Source of the DNA: SXRF01 sp038043465
Lineage (GTDB): Bacteria; Pseudomonadota; Alphaproteobacteria; Rickettsiales; SXRF01
Assembly (NCBI GenBank): GCA_038043465.1
Contig: JBBTBX010000013.1
Coordinates: 1 to 64,000 of the forward strand
Direction: 5' to 3'
Length of the DNA stretch: 64,000 bases
A program made the translations under genes and the position numbers. Numbering within the stretch: the first letter of the stretch is position 1; the number at the start of each line of letters is the position of its first letter. The notes beneath the pieces are model-generated. The model was not told the DNA's origin. It ran no database searches and saw nothing but the letters and a program-made list of their open reading frames with translations. Of this stretch, positions 1 to 8,792 are shown piece by piece.

Positions 1-2
1 AT

Positions 3-1499
3 GGAACATCTCCTTCCACCCCGTGGCTAACTTTTGACTATGCCCTTAGCTCAGGTCGTGCCTGGTGCGGTAATACGCTGGTGCTGCTTGACGGAACTTA
101 TGGTGATGGTACAAGTACCGGCAAGATAAGTGTTCAGGGTGCCAACTGTACGTCGGGAAGCGTACTTACGATTATGGCGCAAAACAGCCGCCAGGCTCTG
201 ATCAGAGATGATGGAACTGGACGAGCCGTTGATATCCAAAATAGTGCTTACGTTATCGTTGATGGTTTATATGCTCGGTCAGTAGATAGAGTTGGTGTAG
301 TAGCCAACGGTGGTCCATTCCGCATCAAACTTAGCAATCACGTTACGATTCGCAACAGCATTGGTGTAAATCCCAACCGGTACGCCAACGTTATGATATT
401 TTCGGCACTTAATTCACAGGACTTATTGTTTGAGGGCAATGAAGGGTATTTCTTTCATCGCCACTGCATTACCGGTTGGGAATCTGAGCGCATTGTCGTG
501 CGCCGGCAATACTGTAACCCGCGCAATGGCGGGAAAATTCCAGGTGGCTTTAGTGCGGGTGGGGCATCACTTGGCACTGGCGATGCCGTATTCAGCATGT
601 ATCCGTGCAGGGATTGCATCCTTGAAAACTCGATTGGTGAAGGAGCAATGTTTCTCAATGAGATGAACGCTACCTATCATGAACAACTCATCATGAGTGC
701 TAAAATACTCGGTTCCATTTGCATTGGTTGTTCAGCTGGCAACGGTATTTACTTAAACTCCAGAAGACAACCAGACCTCAACCATACGCCACAAAATATT
801 CTGATTGAGAATACTGCTATTGTGGATTTCAGATCAAGATCATCCGGCATCAGAGCGTCAGATGCCGTTAACCTTGTAGTTCAAAACGTTACTATTGCCG
901 GAGCAGATGGTCAAACAGGGATTTCGCTGGATGACACAGCTTACGGAGCAACAGGTGCTCAGCAATCTGCAACTGTTCGTGATTCGGTTGTTATGGGAAT
1001 GAATGGTACTGGTTTAAATCAGGAAGCAGGTTCATATAATACATTGGTTACAAGCAATCTCTATAGTTACAATAACCGCCCTGCGTCCAGTGGCAGTTGG
1101 GGCAGTGTCTCTACAAATAATCCTGGAATGGGTTCGTGCAAAGTGTTCATTCCGGAAAACAGCCCACTGAAACGTGCGGGGACGAATGGTGGCGATATTG
1201 GTGCGAATGTTCTTTGCCGCTATGAAAACGGTGTGCTGACGCAAACCCAGCTTTGGAATTGGCAGACTGGGCAGTTTCCCTGTGGAGCTATTGTCGCCGG
1301 TGTGAATGATGTGGCAGGGTCGTCCTGTTCCGATGTACATAGACGACTGAATGTGAATACTAATGGCTGCAACCTTCCTGCTACGCCAAGCTGCAGGCAG
1401 CCTGCTCCGCCGAATTTTCCATCTATTCCGCCGAGTGGTGGTTTTGTACCCCCAATTTTGAGAGGTCCTGACGGTGAGGTTTGCCCGAGCGGGTTTTAA
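3..1499 (+). CDS. Right-handed parallel beta-helix protein, 5' end outside window
   Basis: The frame is open from the left edge of the window, so the real start and any signal peptide lie upstream. A GTG at 81 falls inside the conserved beginning of the domain and is not a credible start. About 498 residues are visible. The opening residues (PWLTFDYALSSG, then LVLLDGTYG) match the usual entry into pectate-lyase-like or mannuronan-epimerase-like beta-helices, and many short strand-turn repeats with N/D-rich turns follow (HVTIRNSIG, NILIENTAI, NLVVQNVTI). The C-terminus is proline-rich with several cysteines. Such proteins are normally exported and bind or cleave polysaccharide. The substrate cannot be told. 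The frameshifted gene at 1650 has the same architecture, so the two probably form a surface-carbohydrate locus. Confidence 0.75.
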   Translation, partial: GTSPSTPWLTFDYALSSGRAWCGNTLVLLDGTYGDGTSTGKISVQGANCTSGSVLTIMAQNSRQALIRDDGTGRAVDIQNSAYVIVDGLYARSVDRVGVVANGGPFRIKLSNHVTIRNSIGVNPNRYANVMIFSALNSQDLLFEGNEGYFFHRHCITGWESERIVVRRQYCNPRNGGKIPGGFSAGGASLGTGDAVFSMYPCRDCILENSIGEGAMFLNEMNATYHEQLIMSAKILGSICIGCSAGNGIYLNSRRQPDLNHTPQNILIENTAIVDFRSRSSGIRASDAVNLVVQNVTIAGADGQTGISLDDTAYGATGAQQSATVRDSVVMGMNGTGLNQEAGSYNTLVTSNLYSYNNRPASSGSWGSVSTNNPGMGSCKVFIPENSPLKRAGTNGGDIGANVLCRYENGVLTQTQLWNWQTGQFPCGAIVAGVNDVAGSSCSDVHRRLNVNTNGCNLPATPSCRQPAPPNFPSIPPSGGFVPPILRGPDGEVCPSGF

Positions 1500-1649
1500 T
1501 AGGGAAGCACGTTGCGGTGGCATCTTTACGCTTTGTAAAGGTTTGTTGACTATGCCCCCCCCCGTGAGTTACTATCATGGGGTGTTCACGTCTTAATTTT
1601 AAGCGTTGGCGTGGGTTTAAAGGCAAGATATATATAAGGGAATAGTCAT

Positions 1650-2453
1650 ATGCTCCATAAATGCCGGAATAGTCACAAATTTTCTTCCTTTCTTTTTGTA
1701 ATTATATCATTTTTGGCATTTGCTGGAAGTGCGCAGGCTGCCGATTACTATGTAGCGACAACTGGCAGCGATTCCAATCCTGGTTCGCAGGCTGCGCCGT
1801 GGAGAACGATTGCCCATGCGGTAGACAAGATGGTTGCAGGCGACACGACCTATGTGAGGGGTGGGACGTATAACGAAACTAGGTCAATCGTTTTCCGTAA
1901 ATCAGGCACTGGGGAGTCGTCTCGCATTCGCCTTCTCAATGCTCCCGGTGAAACTCCAAAGATAAATTTCTCACAGGCAACAGATGCTAGAATCCTGCTT
2001 TCAACAAGTGGTCAAGCCAAACCAATCGTAGGCAAACCCAATGTACCCGTCGGTTGGCTCACGATTGAGGGGTTTGAGATTACGAAAGGGACGGTAGCTT
2101 TTCATTTTATCAATGCCCATGACATTGTAATCCGGCGAAACTGGATTCATCATCACTATTTCTCGGGAATAGTGGGCTTTGGGAAAAATGTTCTGATTGA
2201 CCGCAATGTCGTCAACCGTAATGGGGATTTTGCAGGCTGCTCGGTAGGAAAGCTCCATGCGCCCAATAGTGGCGGCAGTGGCACCGTATGTACCCATGAT
2301 CAAGGCATCTACACGACAGGAACGCAATGGACGATCACTAATAACCTGATCTACCAAAATCTTGCCTATGGCATTCAGGTGGCGGCCTACGCGTACGATC
2401 CGGAAAATACGGACACGCTGATCCCAGCTACTCTGGTGCATCGGGTTGGCTGA
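1650..2453 (+). pseudogene. Secreted beta-helix protein, 5' part of a frameshifted gene
   Basis: ATG at 1650 is preceded by AAGGGAA about eight bases upstream. Residues 1-30 form a clear Sec signal peptide (hydrophobic core, SAQA cleavage region). The mature protein starts with DYYVATTGSDSNPG and APWRTIAHAVDK, the standard entry of secreted parallel beta-helix proteins, and is followed by beta-helix rungs. The frame then ends abruptly at 2453 after residues that no longer look like the fold. The fold continues in another frame from about 2408. Inserting one A into the run at 2404-2407 restores a single protein of roughly 459 residues. This is either a true disruption or a sequencing error in a homopolymer. 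Confidence 0.7.
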
Positions 2454-3028
2454 TTGCCAACAATACCATTGCTTATCAAAATCACCGTGCTGGTATTGTT
2501 TTGTGGAAGGGTGTCGCCAATATGAGGATAATCAACAATATTTTATATGAAAACGCTCAGGTTGATGGCGGCGCACAAGGGATCGATTTTGAAGGTGGTG
2601 GTAGCGGTCATGTCTTTGAAAACAATCTTTGTTACGCAACAGCACCAGGGAACACTACTTGCATCGATAAAGACGGTGCAGGAAAATACACTGAATCAGG
2701 AAATATTGTGAATACGGTCAACCCGCAATTCGTTAATCCTGAGTCAGGAACATTCGTAGAAGGCGTGGAGGATCTATTCGTGCTTAACGGCACGCCGAAT
2801 TTCCAGCTTCAGCCTAGCTCCCCCGCCATTGACAAGGGGAAGGGTGTTTCTGAAGTTACATGGGATCATGCCGGTGGCGCGCGTCCGTTTGGCGCTGCGT
2901 TTGACATCGGGGCATATGAATTTGGTTCGCCGCCTGATTCCGGTAGTCCTCCACCAAACCCAACCGGTGGTGGTGGCTTTATTTCGAGTGGTGGCGGTGG
3001 TGGCGGGGTTGGCAGTTGCTACCAATGA
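2408..3028 (+). pseudogene. Secreted beta-helix protein, 3' part of the frameshifted gene
   Basis: This frame has no start codon of its own before 2501. It reads YGHADPSYSGASGW, then LIANNTIAYQNHRAGIVLW, a textbook beta-helix rung that continues the upstream fragment. Residues such as NILYENAQ and NNLCYATAPGN extend the helix. The closing segment FDIGAYEFGS is the usual terminal motif of secreted pectate-lyase-like proteins. The tail is proline- and glycine-rich (PPPNPTGGGG) and ends in a short cysteine-containing stretch, comparable with the tail of the gene at 3-1499. Read with the upstream fragment it gives a complete protein of typical length. Confidence 0.65.
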
Positions 3029-3120
3029 TACGTGATATGAGCTATACGTTTGCGGTGAGATTTGCCAAGCGGATGTAGGAAGAAAACAATAAATCCTCTT
3101 CCTTGGTCTCTATTCTCCTT

Positions 3121-4368
3121 TTAGTTCTCTATTTTTGTATTAGGGGAGAGGAGGCTGTCGATATAGCGACCCTGGAAGAGTGATATTCCCAGAGCCTGCC
3201 CGTATTGCACGGACTCTTTATTATCGCAGCGGCAAAGTATCACGCGGTTGCTGCCAAAATCGCTGACGGCTTTCACTATGTTTTTATTTTCCTTGCTATC
3301 GAGGTCGGATTCAATATCGGCGTTCCACTGCACTTTTACTAAATCCACACCAAGTTTTTCGCGGTCTATCATCAGGAAGCTTTCAGTGCTTAACCCATCG
3401 ATGCAAACCCGGTAGCCACGCTTCTGCACATCGCGTCTTGCCATGTGGAAAGCATGAATATCGGCGAATATGTCCATTACCGGAACTTCAATAACAATAG
3501 AGACTTTGGAAGATGGTTTAAGCAACGCGTCAAACTCGGCGAAGCGGTTGGAAATTAGCGTCTCAACATTAAGATTCAGGCTGATGGGAGAATCAGTGTA
3601 ACGCGTCATGTTCTGCTTAATCAAATCCAGCATACGTTTATCAAGCAGCTGCGTCATATATTTGAACAGCCAGCGATTACTGAGTAAATCTACATCCATT
3701 TTCAGAAGCTGGCGAAGATGAGAAATGTGGATATACATCTCATCAAAAACCCGTCTGGTGGTCATTGCCGGCGATACTACGCAAACCGGCTGGCGACGGA
3801 TAACGCGCTGGATGTCGGAACGCTCCAGATCGCGCTCTATACTTGCCATTCTATGCACGTTAAAATCACCACTGCCAGCAGTTATATTACGCTGGCTAAC
3901 CGTATTATCTGCTGCGTTAGACACTTCGCGGTCATGGCGTTCCGGAGCTGAATTTCTACGAACAAGTAGTGCCATTCTGCCCCCGCACATATCCATAAAT
4001 TCCTGCCACTGTACGCGCAGATCATATACTGTGCAGAAGTCTCTGTTTTCCCCGCCATCTTCCGAGTAGCTCAGCGGATCATCCATATACAGATAGCGTA
4101 ACTGGAAAATCAGTTTATTCAGAACATTTCTATCCAGCTCGGCACAAATGACGACAATGCTGTTGTCAACCATCTGGTAGATGCCGCCTTCATAACCTTT
4201 CAACAGGTCATGAATCAGGTTTACGGCAATTTTAAACTGATATTCGCTTTTATACTGTTCGAGCAGCTCATTCAGGTGGAAATGCACGACCTGCCAGCCG
4301 GCGGGATCGCGTATGACCCCAAGCAACTCCATCAATTTAATTTCCGCAGATTTCTGCACTATATTCAT
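3121..4368 (-). CDS. Degenerate EAL-domain protein
   Basis: 415 residues. The C-terminal half (about 235-410) has the layout of an EAL (cyclic-di-GMP phosphodiesterase) barrel: an early strand ISLNLNVET, a strand with VIEVPVMD where the ExLxR-type motif would be, VCIDGLS, VDLVKVQW, and a closing LFQGRYID resembling the usual QGY/F end. The metal-binding and catalytic acidic residues of active enzymes are not recognisable, so it is more likely a c-di-GMP sensor or protein-interaction module than a phosphodiesterase. The N-terminal half is unassigned. Only 9 bases separate it from the upstream asmA-like gene on the same strand, so the two are probably co-transcribed. No signal peptide is visible, which points to the cytoplasm. 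Confidence 0.7.
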   Translation of the reverse strand: MNIVQKSAEIKLMELLGVIRDPAGWQVVHFHLNELLEQYKSEYQFKIAVNLIHDLLKGYEGGIYQMVDNSIVVICAELDRNVLNKLIFQLRYLYMDDPLSYSEDGGENRDFCTVYDLRVQWQEFMDMCGGRMALLVRRNSAPERHDREVSNAADNTVSQRNITAGSGDFNVHRMASIERDLERSDIQRVIRRQPVCVVSPAMTTRRVFDEMYIHISHLRQLLKMDVDLLSNRWLFKYMTQLLDKRMLDLIKQNMTRYTDSPISLNLNVETLISNRFAEFDALLKPSSKVSIVIEVPVMDIFADIHAFHMARRDVQKRGYRVCIDGLSTESFLMIDREKLGVDLVKVQWNADIESDLDSKENKNIVKAVSDFGSNRVILCRCDNKESVQYGQALGISLFQGRYIDSLLSPNTKIEN

Positions 4369-4377
4369 TAGCTAATC

Positions 4378-7179
4378 CTATTTGCTGACGTTGCGTCTTG
4401 CAACATAATCTTCTAAAGACGCAGTATCAACTTTTATGTCAGGCTTATCTACTTTTCCTGAAAGCTGGATAATCATGGTAGGAGTGATATCGGACAGCAG
4501 ATTACCAAAGCGGAATAATATAGAGAATTGCCCTTCAAGGGTTTCAAGTTTTGTGCCGCCGACAATCGAACCGGTGACAAGGCCAGAGCGGATGTTCAGA
4601 TTAGGAGAACGGAGCTCACCATTTTTGATATTTAAAGAACCGTCTACTAAAAACTCTGTAGTGCCATTAGTCAGGACATTGTTAACGTTGTTGAACACGT
4701 CGGCAGAAGTTCTGGCAACGTCTATTACATTGCTTACGCCTGCCAGATTGATTCCCTTAACTTTAACACCTCTGGCAGCGATCAAAAGTTTTGCGTCCAT
4801 GTGATTCAGCCATTCATAAAAGCTCCAGCCATTAGTGGTGATAACGCCACTGAGGCTTGCAAAGCCGTTGATGTTACGAATAGTTGTCAGTGGATAAAGC
4901 ATTTCATAAATATCGGCATTGCTCATGGTGAAGCTGACATTGATTCCTGGTATTTTTCCGCCGTAAAGAATACCGGTTACGTTGCTTTGAGCCTGCGAAT
5001 AGACAAAAGATAATCTCTGGATATCCAGCCGTTTGTTATCAACCTTGCCGCGGAATTTAATTTTTTCGATCAAAATATTATCATGGATAAGTTTGCGTAA
5101 AGTAATATCGAATACGCCGTTAAAACTGTCCATCCATCCCACCGGAACAGCGGTATCTTCTGACATATCACGCAATTCGGAGAATTTACCAACCGATTTC
5201 TTACGGATTTTATTATTAGCGTTATCGGTGGCTTTGGTATCGGTGTTATGGTCAAGATTAAAATAACTGGTATTTATCTGGTCGGCATTTAACATCAGGC
5301 TGATGTTCGGTATTGAATTTTTTACATTCATAGTGGCATTCAATTCAGAAATACCATCGGAATAAGTGAGCTGCATATTTGATATGCGCAGATCGCCATT
5401 GTAAGCATAAAGCGAGAAAGATACGCGGTCGCCTTCACGTTCCATGAACTGAAAATTGTCAATATATACGGTAGCGTCTAATCTGGTGCTTAAATTTTTC
5501 AACCAATCAAAACCAGCTACTTTGGGTTGTATTTCATCATGCTCACCACTTCTGCGCTTTTTGTCCGCTTCGGCATTTTTTTCACGCAGCATATCACGGA
5601 TTCTGTCAAAATTAATATCTTTAAGCCTGATTTTTGCTTCCAGGCGAAGTTCCGGTTCCAGATGAGCGGTTATTGTTCCGAGAATCGGAGTTCCGTCCAC
5701 AACTGCATCCGCTTCAAACAGGCGAATCTGACTTTTATTTATATATAGATTGGCACCAATCGTAAATTCTCCAGTTCCAACTTCAGGAAGGTCGGTTGCT
5801 GACGGATAGAGCATGGTGATGGCATCGCGCAGTGATTTGCCTTTGGCTTCGATATTTCCTTCAAAACGCAAATCGCCATTACCACCTTGAGAAATTACGC
5901 CAAACAAGGTGAGCATTCCTTCACCGTTCAGATATATATCACACTGGTTGATGGTTAACGCGCCTTTATCCAGCACTGCGTTCAAGTTCAGATTTTTCCA
6001 TTCTTCACTTCCTGATACGATTTTCTCTGCGCGAACGTTGAGTTTTAACTCGACATTTTCAGGAAGCGGGTTGTCTTTATAAATGTCCATATCCTGATTA
6101 TATTCAGGCAAGAATAAATCCGGTTTTTTTATTGCTTTTTTAGTAATCTTAACTTGAGACAGGTTTTTTAGCATCAGGTAATCAATAGAGTCAAAATCCA
6201 TATTTATCGATATGGTAGGATACCAGTTGTCCCAGCTAATGCTTCCTTCTCCTTTTCCTTCGGAATTCAAGCCTTTCATGGTTACATCATGCATCTGCAG
6301 TATACCTTGCTGCAACTCCCATTTGCCATTAATAGAAACGGACATGACAATATGATTGGCATCATCATCATCTTCACCATCCACACCTTGTAGGAAATTT
6401 TCCAGGTCATCGGAATTGGCATCGAATTTTCCGGTAACTATTGGTAAATCAGCGGAGGCGTCAATTACACTCTGGACGGCAAGGGTATTATTGTTAGAAT
6501 CGCTTACACTGATATTAAGCGGGAACTGATTTGCAGCGATATTCAGATCCATCGCTTTGCTGTCAATAACAAAATTATAAGGGTTGCCATTGCTCTCCAT
6601 ACTTCCGTTTAATGATATTTTTGTGCCGTAGTTGGTGGCAGCATCGATATCCTCGATAAAAATATTTTTTCTATTTATCGTATCAGTATAGCTGAAGGTT
6701 CCATCAACTATAGACATAGGCAAAGATACGCCTTTTCCTGAATCCAGCAGTTTGAGAAGTTTCAGATTCAACCAATCCCAATGCACGATGTTATCGCTGG
6801 CACGTTCCACCGATAAAACTGGATTTATCAGAGAAACATGCGAGATGCGCATCTGGCGGGATAGTATCGACGCTGTCTCAATATAAATTTCGACTGATTT
6901 GATAGAGAAAGCAGGAGATGATGGGGTGGTGCTGGCGGTAACATCAACTTCCAGATCAGAAAATACCAACCTTGGAGATGGAAACAGAGAAAAACGCGAG
7001 CCACCATTAATTTTTATGGTTTGACCTGTTTGTTTCTTTATGGCCTCTAAAACCTGTTCCTGATAATATTCTGGTTTTATTAAATTGCTTACATAAAAAA
7101 ATGTAGCTTCAAATATTCCTATAATAATCAAAAGGATTATTGCCAGTGCTTTTATTTTATTTTTGTGTTTCAGAGCCAT
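4378..7179 (-). CDS. AsmA family protein
   Basis: 933 residues. An N-terminal membrane anchor (about residues 10-32, ALAIILLIIIGIFEATFFYV) is followed by the AsmA signature region with GQTIKINGGSRFSLFPSP and LVFSDLEVDV. The rest is a very long beta-rich periplasmic region with repeated DINFDRI- and LNLKLLKL-like strands, ending in the conserved AsmA C-terminal block (LNIKNGELRSPNLNIRSG, then IDVARTSADVF upstream of it). AsmA-like proteins span the periplasm and are linked to outer-membrane phospholipid transport and envelope homeostasis. The length is normal to long for the family. It is the first gene of a probable two-gene unit with the EAL-like gene. Confidence 0.85.
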   Translation of the reverse strand: MALKHKNKIKALAIILLIIIGIFEATFFYVSNLIKPEYYQEQVLEAIKKQTGQTIKINGGSRFSLFPSPRLVFSDLEVDVTASTTPSSPAFSIKSVEIYIETASILSRQMRISHVSLINPVLSVERASDNIVHWDWLNLKLLKLLDSGKGVSLPMSIVDGTFSYTDTINRKNIFIEDIDAATNYGTKISLNGSMESNGNPYNFVIDSKAMDLNIAANQFPLNISVSDSNNNTLAVQSVIDASADLPIVTGKFDANSDDLENFLQGVDGEDDDDANHIVMSVSINGKWELQQGILQMHDVTMKGLNSEGKGEGSISWDNWYPTISINMDFDSIDYLMLKNLSQVKITKKAIKKPDLFLPEYNQDMDIYKDNPLPENVELKLNVRAEKIVSGSEEWKNLNLNAVLDKGALTINQCDIYLNGEGMLTLFGVISQGGNGDLRFEGNIEAKGKSLRDAITMLYPSATDLPEVGTGEFTIGANLYINKSQIRLFEADAVVDGTPILGTITAHLEPELRLEAKIRLKDINFDRIRDMLREKNAEADKKRRSGEHDEIQPKVAGFDWLKNLSTRLDATVYIDNFQFMEREGDRVSFSLYAYNGDLRISNMQLTYSDGISELNATMNVKNSIPNISLMLNADQINTSYFNLDHNTDTKATDNANNKIRKKSVGKFSELRDMSEDTAVPVGWMDSFNGVFDITLRKLIHDNILIEKIKFRGKVDNKRLDIQRLSFVYSQAQSNVTGILYGGKIPGINVSFTMSNADIYEMLYPLTTIRNINGFASLSGVITTNGWSFYEWLNHMDAKLLIAARGVKVKGINLAGVSNVIDVARTSADVFNNVNNVLTNGTTEFLVDGSLNIKNGELRSPNLNIRSGLVTGSIVGGTKLETLEGQFSILFRFGNLLSDITPTMIIQLSGKVDKPDIKVDTASLEDYVARRNVSK

Positions 7180-7385
7180 TGACTTAACCTAATAAAAATT
7201 TCAAAGCTTAATATACAGATAATTATATAATATTTTACTAATTTATAATTATTAAATGCTACCCACCCGACAATTTTTATAAAAACAAGCAAAACAGCCG
7301 TTCCTGTCGAGAAAAGTCATGCTTTTCTTCCCAAATGCCGCAACAAGTGTGGCATGACAGAATTATGTCAGAGGGAATTATAACA
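7180..7385. other. Intergenic region with partial palindromic repeat
   Basis: No gene is visible. The stretch after the AsmA start is very AT-rich and probably holds that gene's promoter on the minus strand. From about 7300 it contains a decayed member of the family whose ends read GTCATGC and GCATGACAG, with an internal GCCGCAACAAGTGTGGC hairpin. Confidence 0.5.
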
Positions 7386-7541
7386 GAGCAGTTCAATAAA
7401 TTATTAACATATTGATTTTTCTTGTCACCCCGTTTTTATAACGGGGTCTGGGGTAAAGCCCACTGACTGTAGTTTTTGCTCCGGATACTTGGGCAAGTGC
7501 GGTATGACAAATTAATGGGTTAATAATTTATTGAACCGCTC
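7386..7541. repeat. 156-bp element with 23-bp terminal inverted repeats
   Basis: The left end reads GAGCAGTTCAATAAATTATT (continuing AAC) and the right end is its reverse complement with one mismatch (7519-7541). Between them lies a GTCACCCCG...GCGGTATGACAA segment of the same style as the GACCCCGCAACAAGTGCGGGG repeats at 8122 and 26720. The structure resembles a small non-autonomous insertion (MITE-like) carrying another palindrome. No ORF is inside. Confidence 0.75.
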
Positions 7542-7547
7542 TGGAAT

Positions 7548-7553
7548 TATAAT
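7548..7553 (+). promoter_or_regulatory. Candidate -10 box upstream of the structured RNA
   Basis: A perfect TATAAT lies just outside the right end of the inverted-repeat element, about 40 bases before the structured region. No -35 at ideal spacing is clear: TTGAAC at 7531-7536, inside the inverted repeat, is only 11 bases away. An alternative TTGACC lies at 7556-7561. Confidence 0.35.
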
Positions 7554-7559
7554 AATTGA

Positions 7560-7784
7560 CCATCCAATTTAATATGTTAGCCTGAACTTGAAGCTGGGGA
7601 ACCCGGCTTTGGGGCGTAAGAACCCTTGTCATATGCGGTTTGTACAACCGTCACTTGTACTCCTCAACCTCTGGTCGGGGAGGCACATGCGCATGTTCAG
7701 GCGTAAGCTAAAGGCATGTGCGAACCTTTCATATGACAGGTTTTCTTAACTCCCCTGCCGCCAGCAATCAAACTGGTGGTTTTT
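7560..7784 (+). ncRNA. Candidate structured RNA or cis-regulatory leader
   Basis: This stretch is more GC-rich than its flanks, lacks an ORF and folds by eye into a nested structure. An outer helix pairs GCTGGGGA (about 7592) with TCCCCTGC (about 7751). A strong nine-pair helix TGTCATATG/CATATGACA (about 7627 and 7729) encloses three hairpins: CGGTT-TGTAC-AACCG, CTCC...GGGGAG, and CACATGC...GCATGTG. The sequence GGCGTAAG occurs twice. It ends with a Rho-independent terminator 15 bases before the ORF at 7800. That layout fits either an independent small RNA (6S RNA is one class to test, though the multibranched core is not 6S-like) or an attenuator controlling the ORF. I do not recognise the class. 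Confidence 0.45.
7758..7784 (+). terminator. Rho-independent terminator of the structured RNA
   Basis: CCGCCAG pairs with CTGGTGG around an eight-base loop CAATCAAA (one G-U pair), followed by TTTTT at 7780-7784. It sits between the structured region and the Shine-Dalgarno of the next ORF. Confidence 0.6.
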
Positions 7785-7799
7785 GCGAGGGAGAGAGAA

Positions 7800-8087
7800 A
7801 TGTTTTTCGACAGAAATTCCGACATCAGGAAAATGCTACCAATTGAAATAGCTCTCAGCATACTATCACATTCTATGGCTATTGCCTATAATTATCAGAA
7901 TGATAAACGTCATACTTTGACCGTAAATGAATTAGAAACGATCGATATGTTCGTGAGAGAGTTGGAGAAAAGTCACACCATAGCCATCTATATTGCCAGC
8001 GAACTACGCCAGCGCAGCAGGGACGAAGCTGAAGGCTCGCAGAAATTCACCAATCCTGACAGCTTTGACTATCATTATCCAGAATAA
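7800..8087 (+). CDS. Small hypothetical protein
   Basis: ATG at 7800 is preceded by GAGGGAGAGA, an unusually strong Shine-Dalgarno. It is preferred to the in-frame GTG at 7776, which lies inside the terminator stem. 95 residues, soluble, largely helical in appearance (LPIEIALSILSHSMAIAYNY, then LNELETIDMFVRELEKSH-like helices) with a charged, probably disordered end. No domain is recognised. Its position directly behind a folded RNA and terminator suggests it may be controlled by that leader. Nothing in the sequence gives a function. Confidence 0.6.
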   Translation: MFFDRNSDIRKMLPIEIALSILSHSMAIAYNYQNDKRHTLTVNELETIDMFVRELEKSHTIAIYIASELRQRSRDEAEGSQKFTNPDSFDYHYPE

Positions 8088-8121
8088 TCTATTGGAGAAA
8101 AAACCAAAGACGGAATTTGTT

Positions 8122-8177
8122 GCCCCAGACCCCGCAACAAGTGCGGGGTGACAAGAGTAAATACGGGGTGACAAGGG
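8122..8177. repeat. Palindromic repeat, GACCCCGCAACAAGTGCGGGGTGACA family
   Basis: GACCCCGCA and TGCGGGGT form a hairpin, followed by a partial second unit ending GGGGTGACAAGG. It lies at the 3' end of metW. Related copies lie inside 7386-7541 and at 26720-26784. Confidence 0.7.
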
Positions 8178-8783
8178 TTAGCGCGTTACCATGAAAATGC
8201 CGTGCTGTCCAAAAAAATTGGCGAATTTAATGTTGCCGAGAACGTTGGAGGAAGTTCCGGCTTCGGTCACATAGATGCTTTTTTCTATTTTTAAATTCAG
8301 GCTTTCGCACAGGCGGATGAAATCTATAATAGTGCAGAAATGGATGTTCGGTGTGTCATACCATTGATAGCTCAGGCTGCTGGTGACTGGCATGCGCCCT
8401 TTGCAGGTCAGATACAGGCGATTACGCCAATGCCCGAAATTAGGCACGGATAAAACCGCATGTTTTCCTATCCGCACCATATGTTCAAGCACTTCTTTCG
8501 GATGTTTCAGAGTTTGCAGGGTCTGGCTGAGAACCGCGTAATCATAGGCGTTATCTGGATAGTAGGAAAGGTCGATATCAGCATCTCCCTGAATTACCGA
8601 CAAACCACGCCCTATACAGCGGTTGACACCACTCTGCGAAAGCTCGATTCCGCGCCCGGAAACTTTCTTTTCCTGTTGCAGGAATGCCAGCAAATCGCCT
8701 TCGCCACAACCTACGTCAAGCAGATTTGATGATGGTGCAATCATATCGGCGATGGCTCTAAGATCAGGACGGAGTGAATTCAT
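8178..8783 (-). CDS. metW: MetW-like methyltransferase-fold protein
   Basis: 201 residues. The N-terminal half has a class I SAM-dependent methyltransferase fold: LLDVGCGEGDLLAFL is motif I, RGIELSQSGV is the acidic-loop strand, and VIQGDADIDL and YDYAVLSQTLQTL follow. The C-terminal half has the family-specific SVPNFGHWRNR and WYDTPNIHFCT segments that distinguish MetW from generic methyltransferases. In proteobacteria MetW works with the homoserine acyltransferase MetX in methionine synthesis and is usually encoded right behind it. Here no metX is adjacent. Instead a short unknown gene lies 9 bases upstream on the same strand. Length is normal for MetW. Confidence 0.9.
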   Translation of the reverse strand: MNSLRPDLRAIADMIAPSSNLLDVGCGEGDLLAFLQQEKKVSGRGIELSQSGVNRCIGRGLSVIQGDADIDLSYYPDNAYDYAVLSQTLQTLKHPKEVLEHMVRIGKHAVLSVPNFGHWRNRLYLTCKGRMPVTSSLSYQWYDTPNIHFCTIIDFIRLCESLNLKIEKSIYVTEAGTSSNVLGNIKFANFFGQHGIFMVTR

Positions 8784-8792
8784 CAGGTTTGA

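Noticed and set aside
81..1499. GTG at 81 as the start of the first beta-helix gene
   Set aside because: The frame is open to the window edge and the sequence upstream of 81 already contains conserved beta-helix residues, so the gene starts outside the window.
1032..1523. 163-codon minus-strand ORF under the first beta-helix gene
   Set aside because: It is a basic, arginine-rich shadow frame with no domain and lies fully under a better-supported gene.
7560..7784. Structured RNA assigned to tmRNA, SRP RNA or RNase P RNA
   Set aside because: No tag ORF or tRNA-like TPsiC arm, no GGAAGG/AGCAGCC SRP apical motif, and too short for RNase P. 6S remains only a hypothesis.
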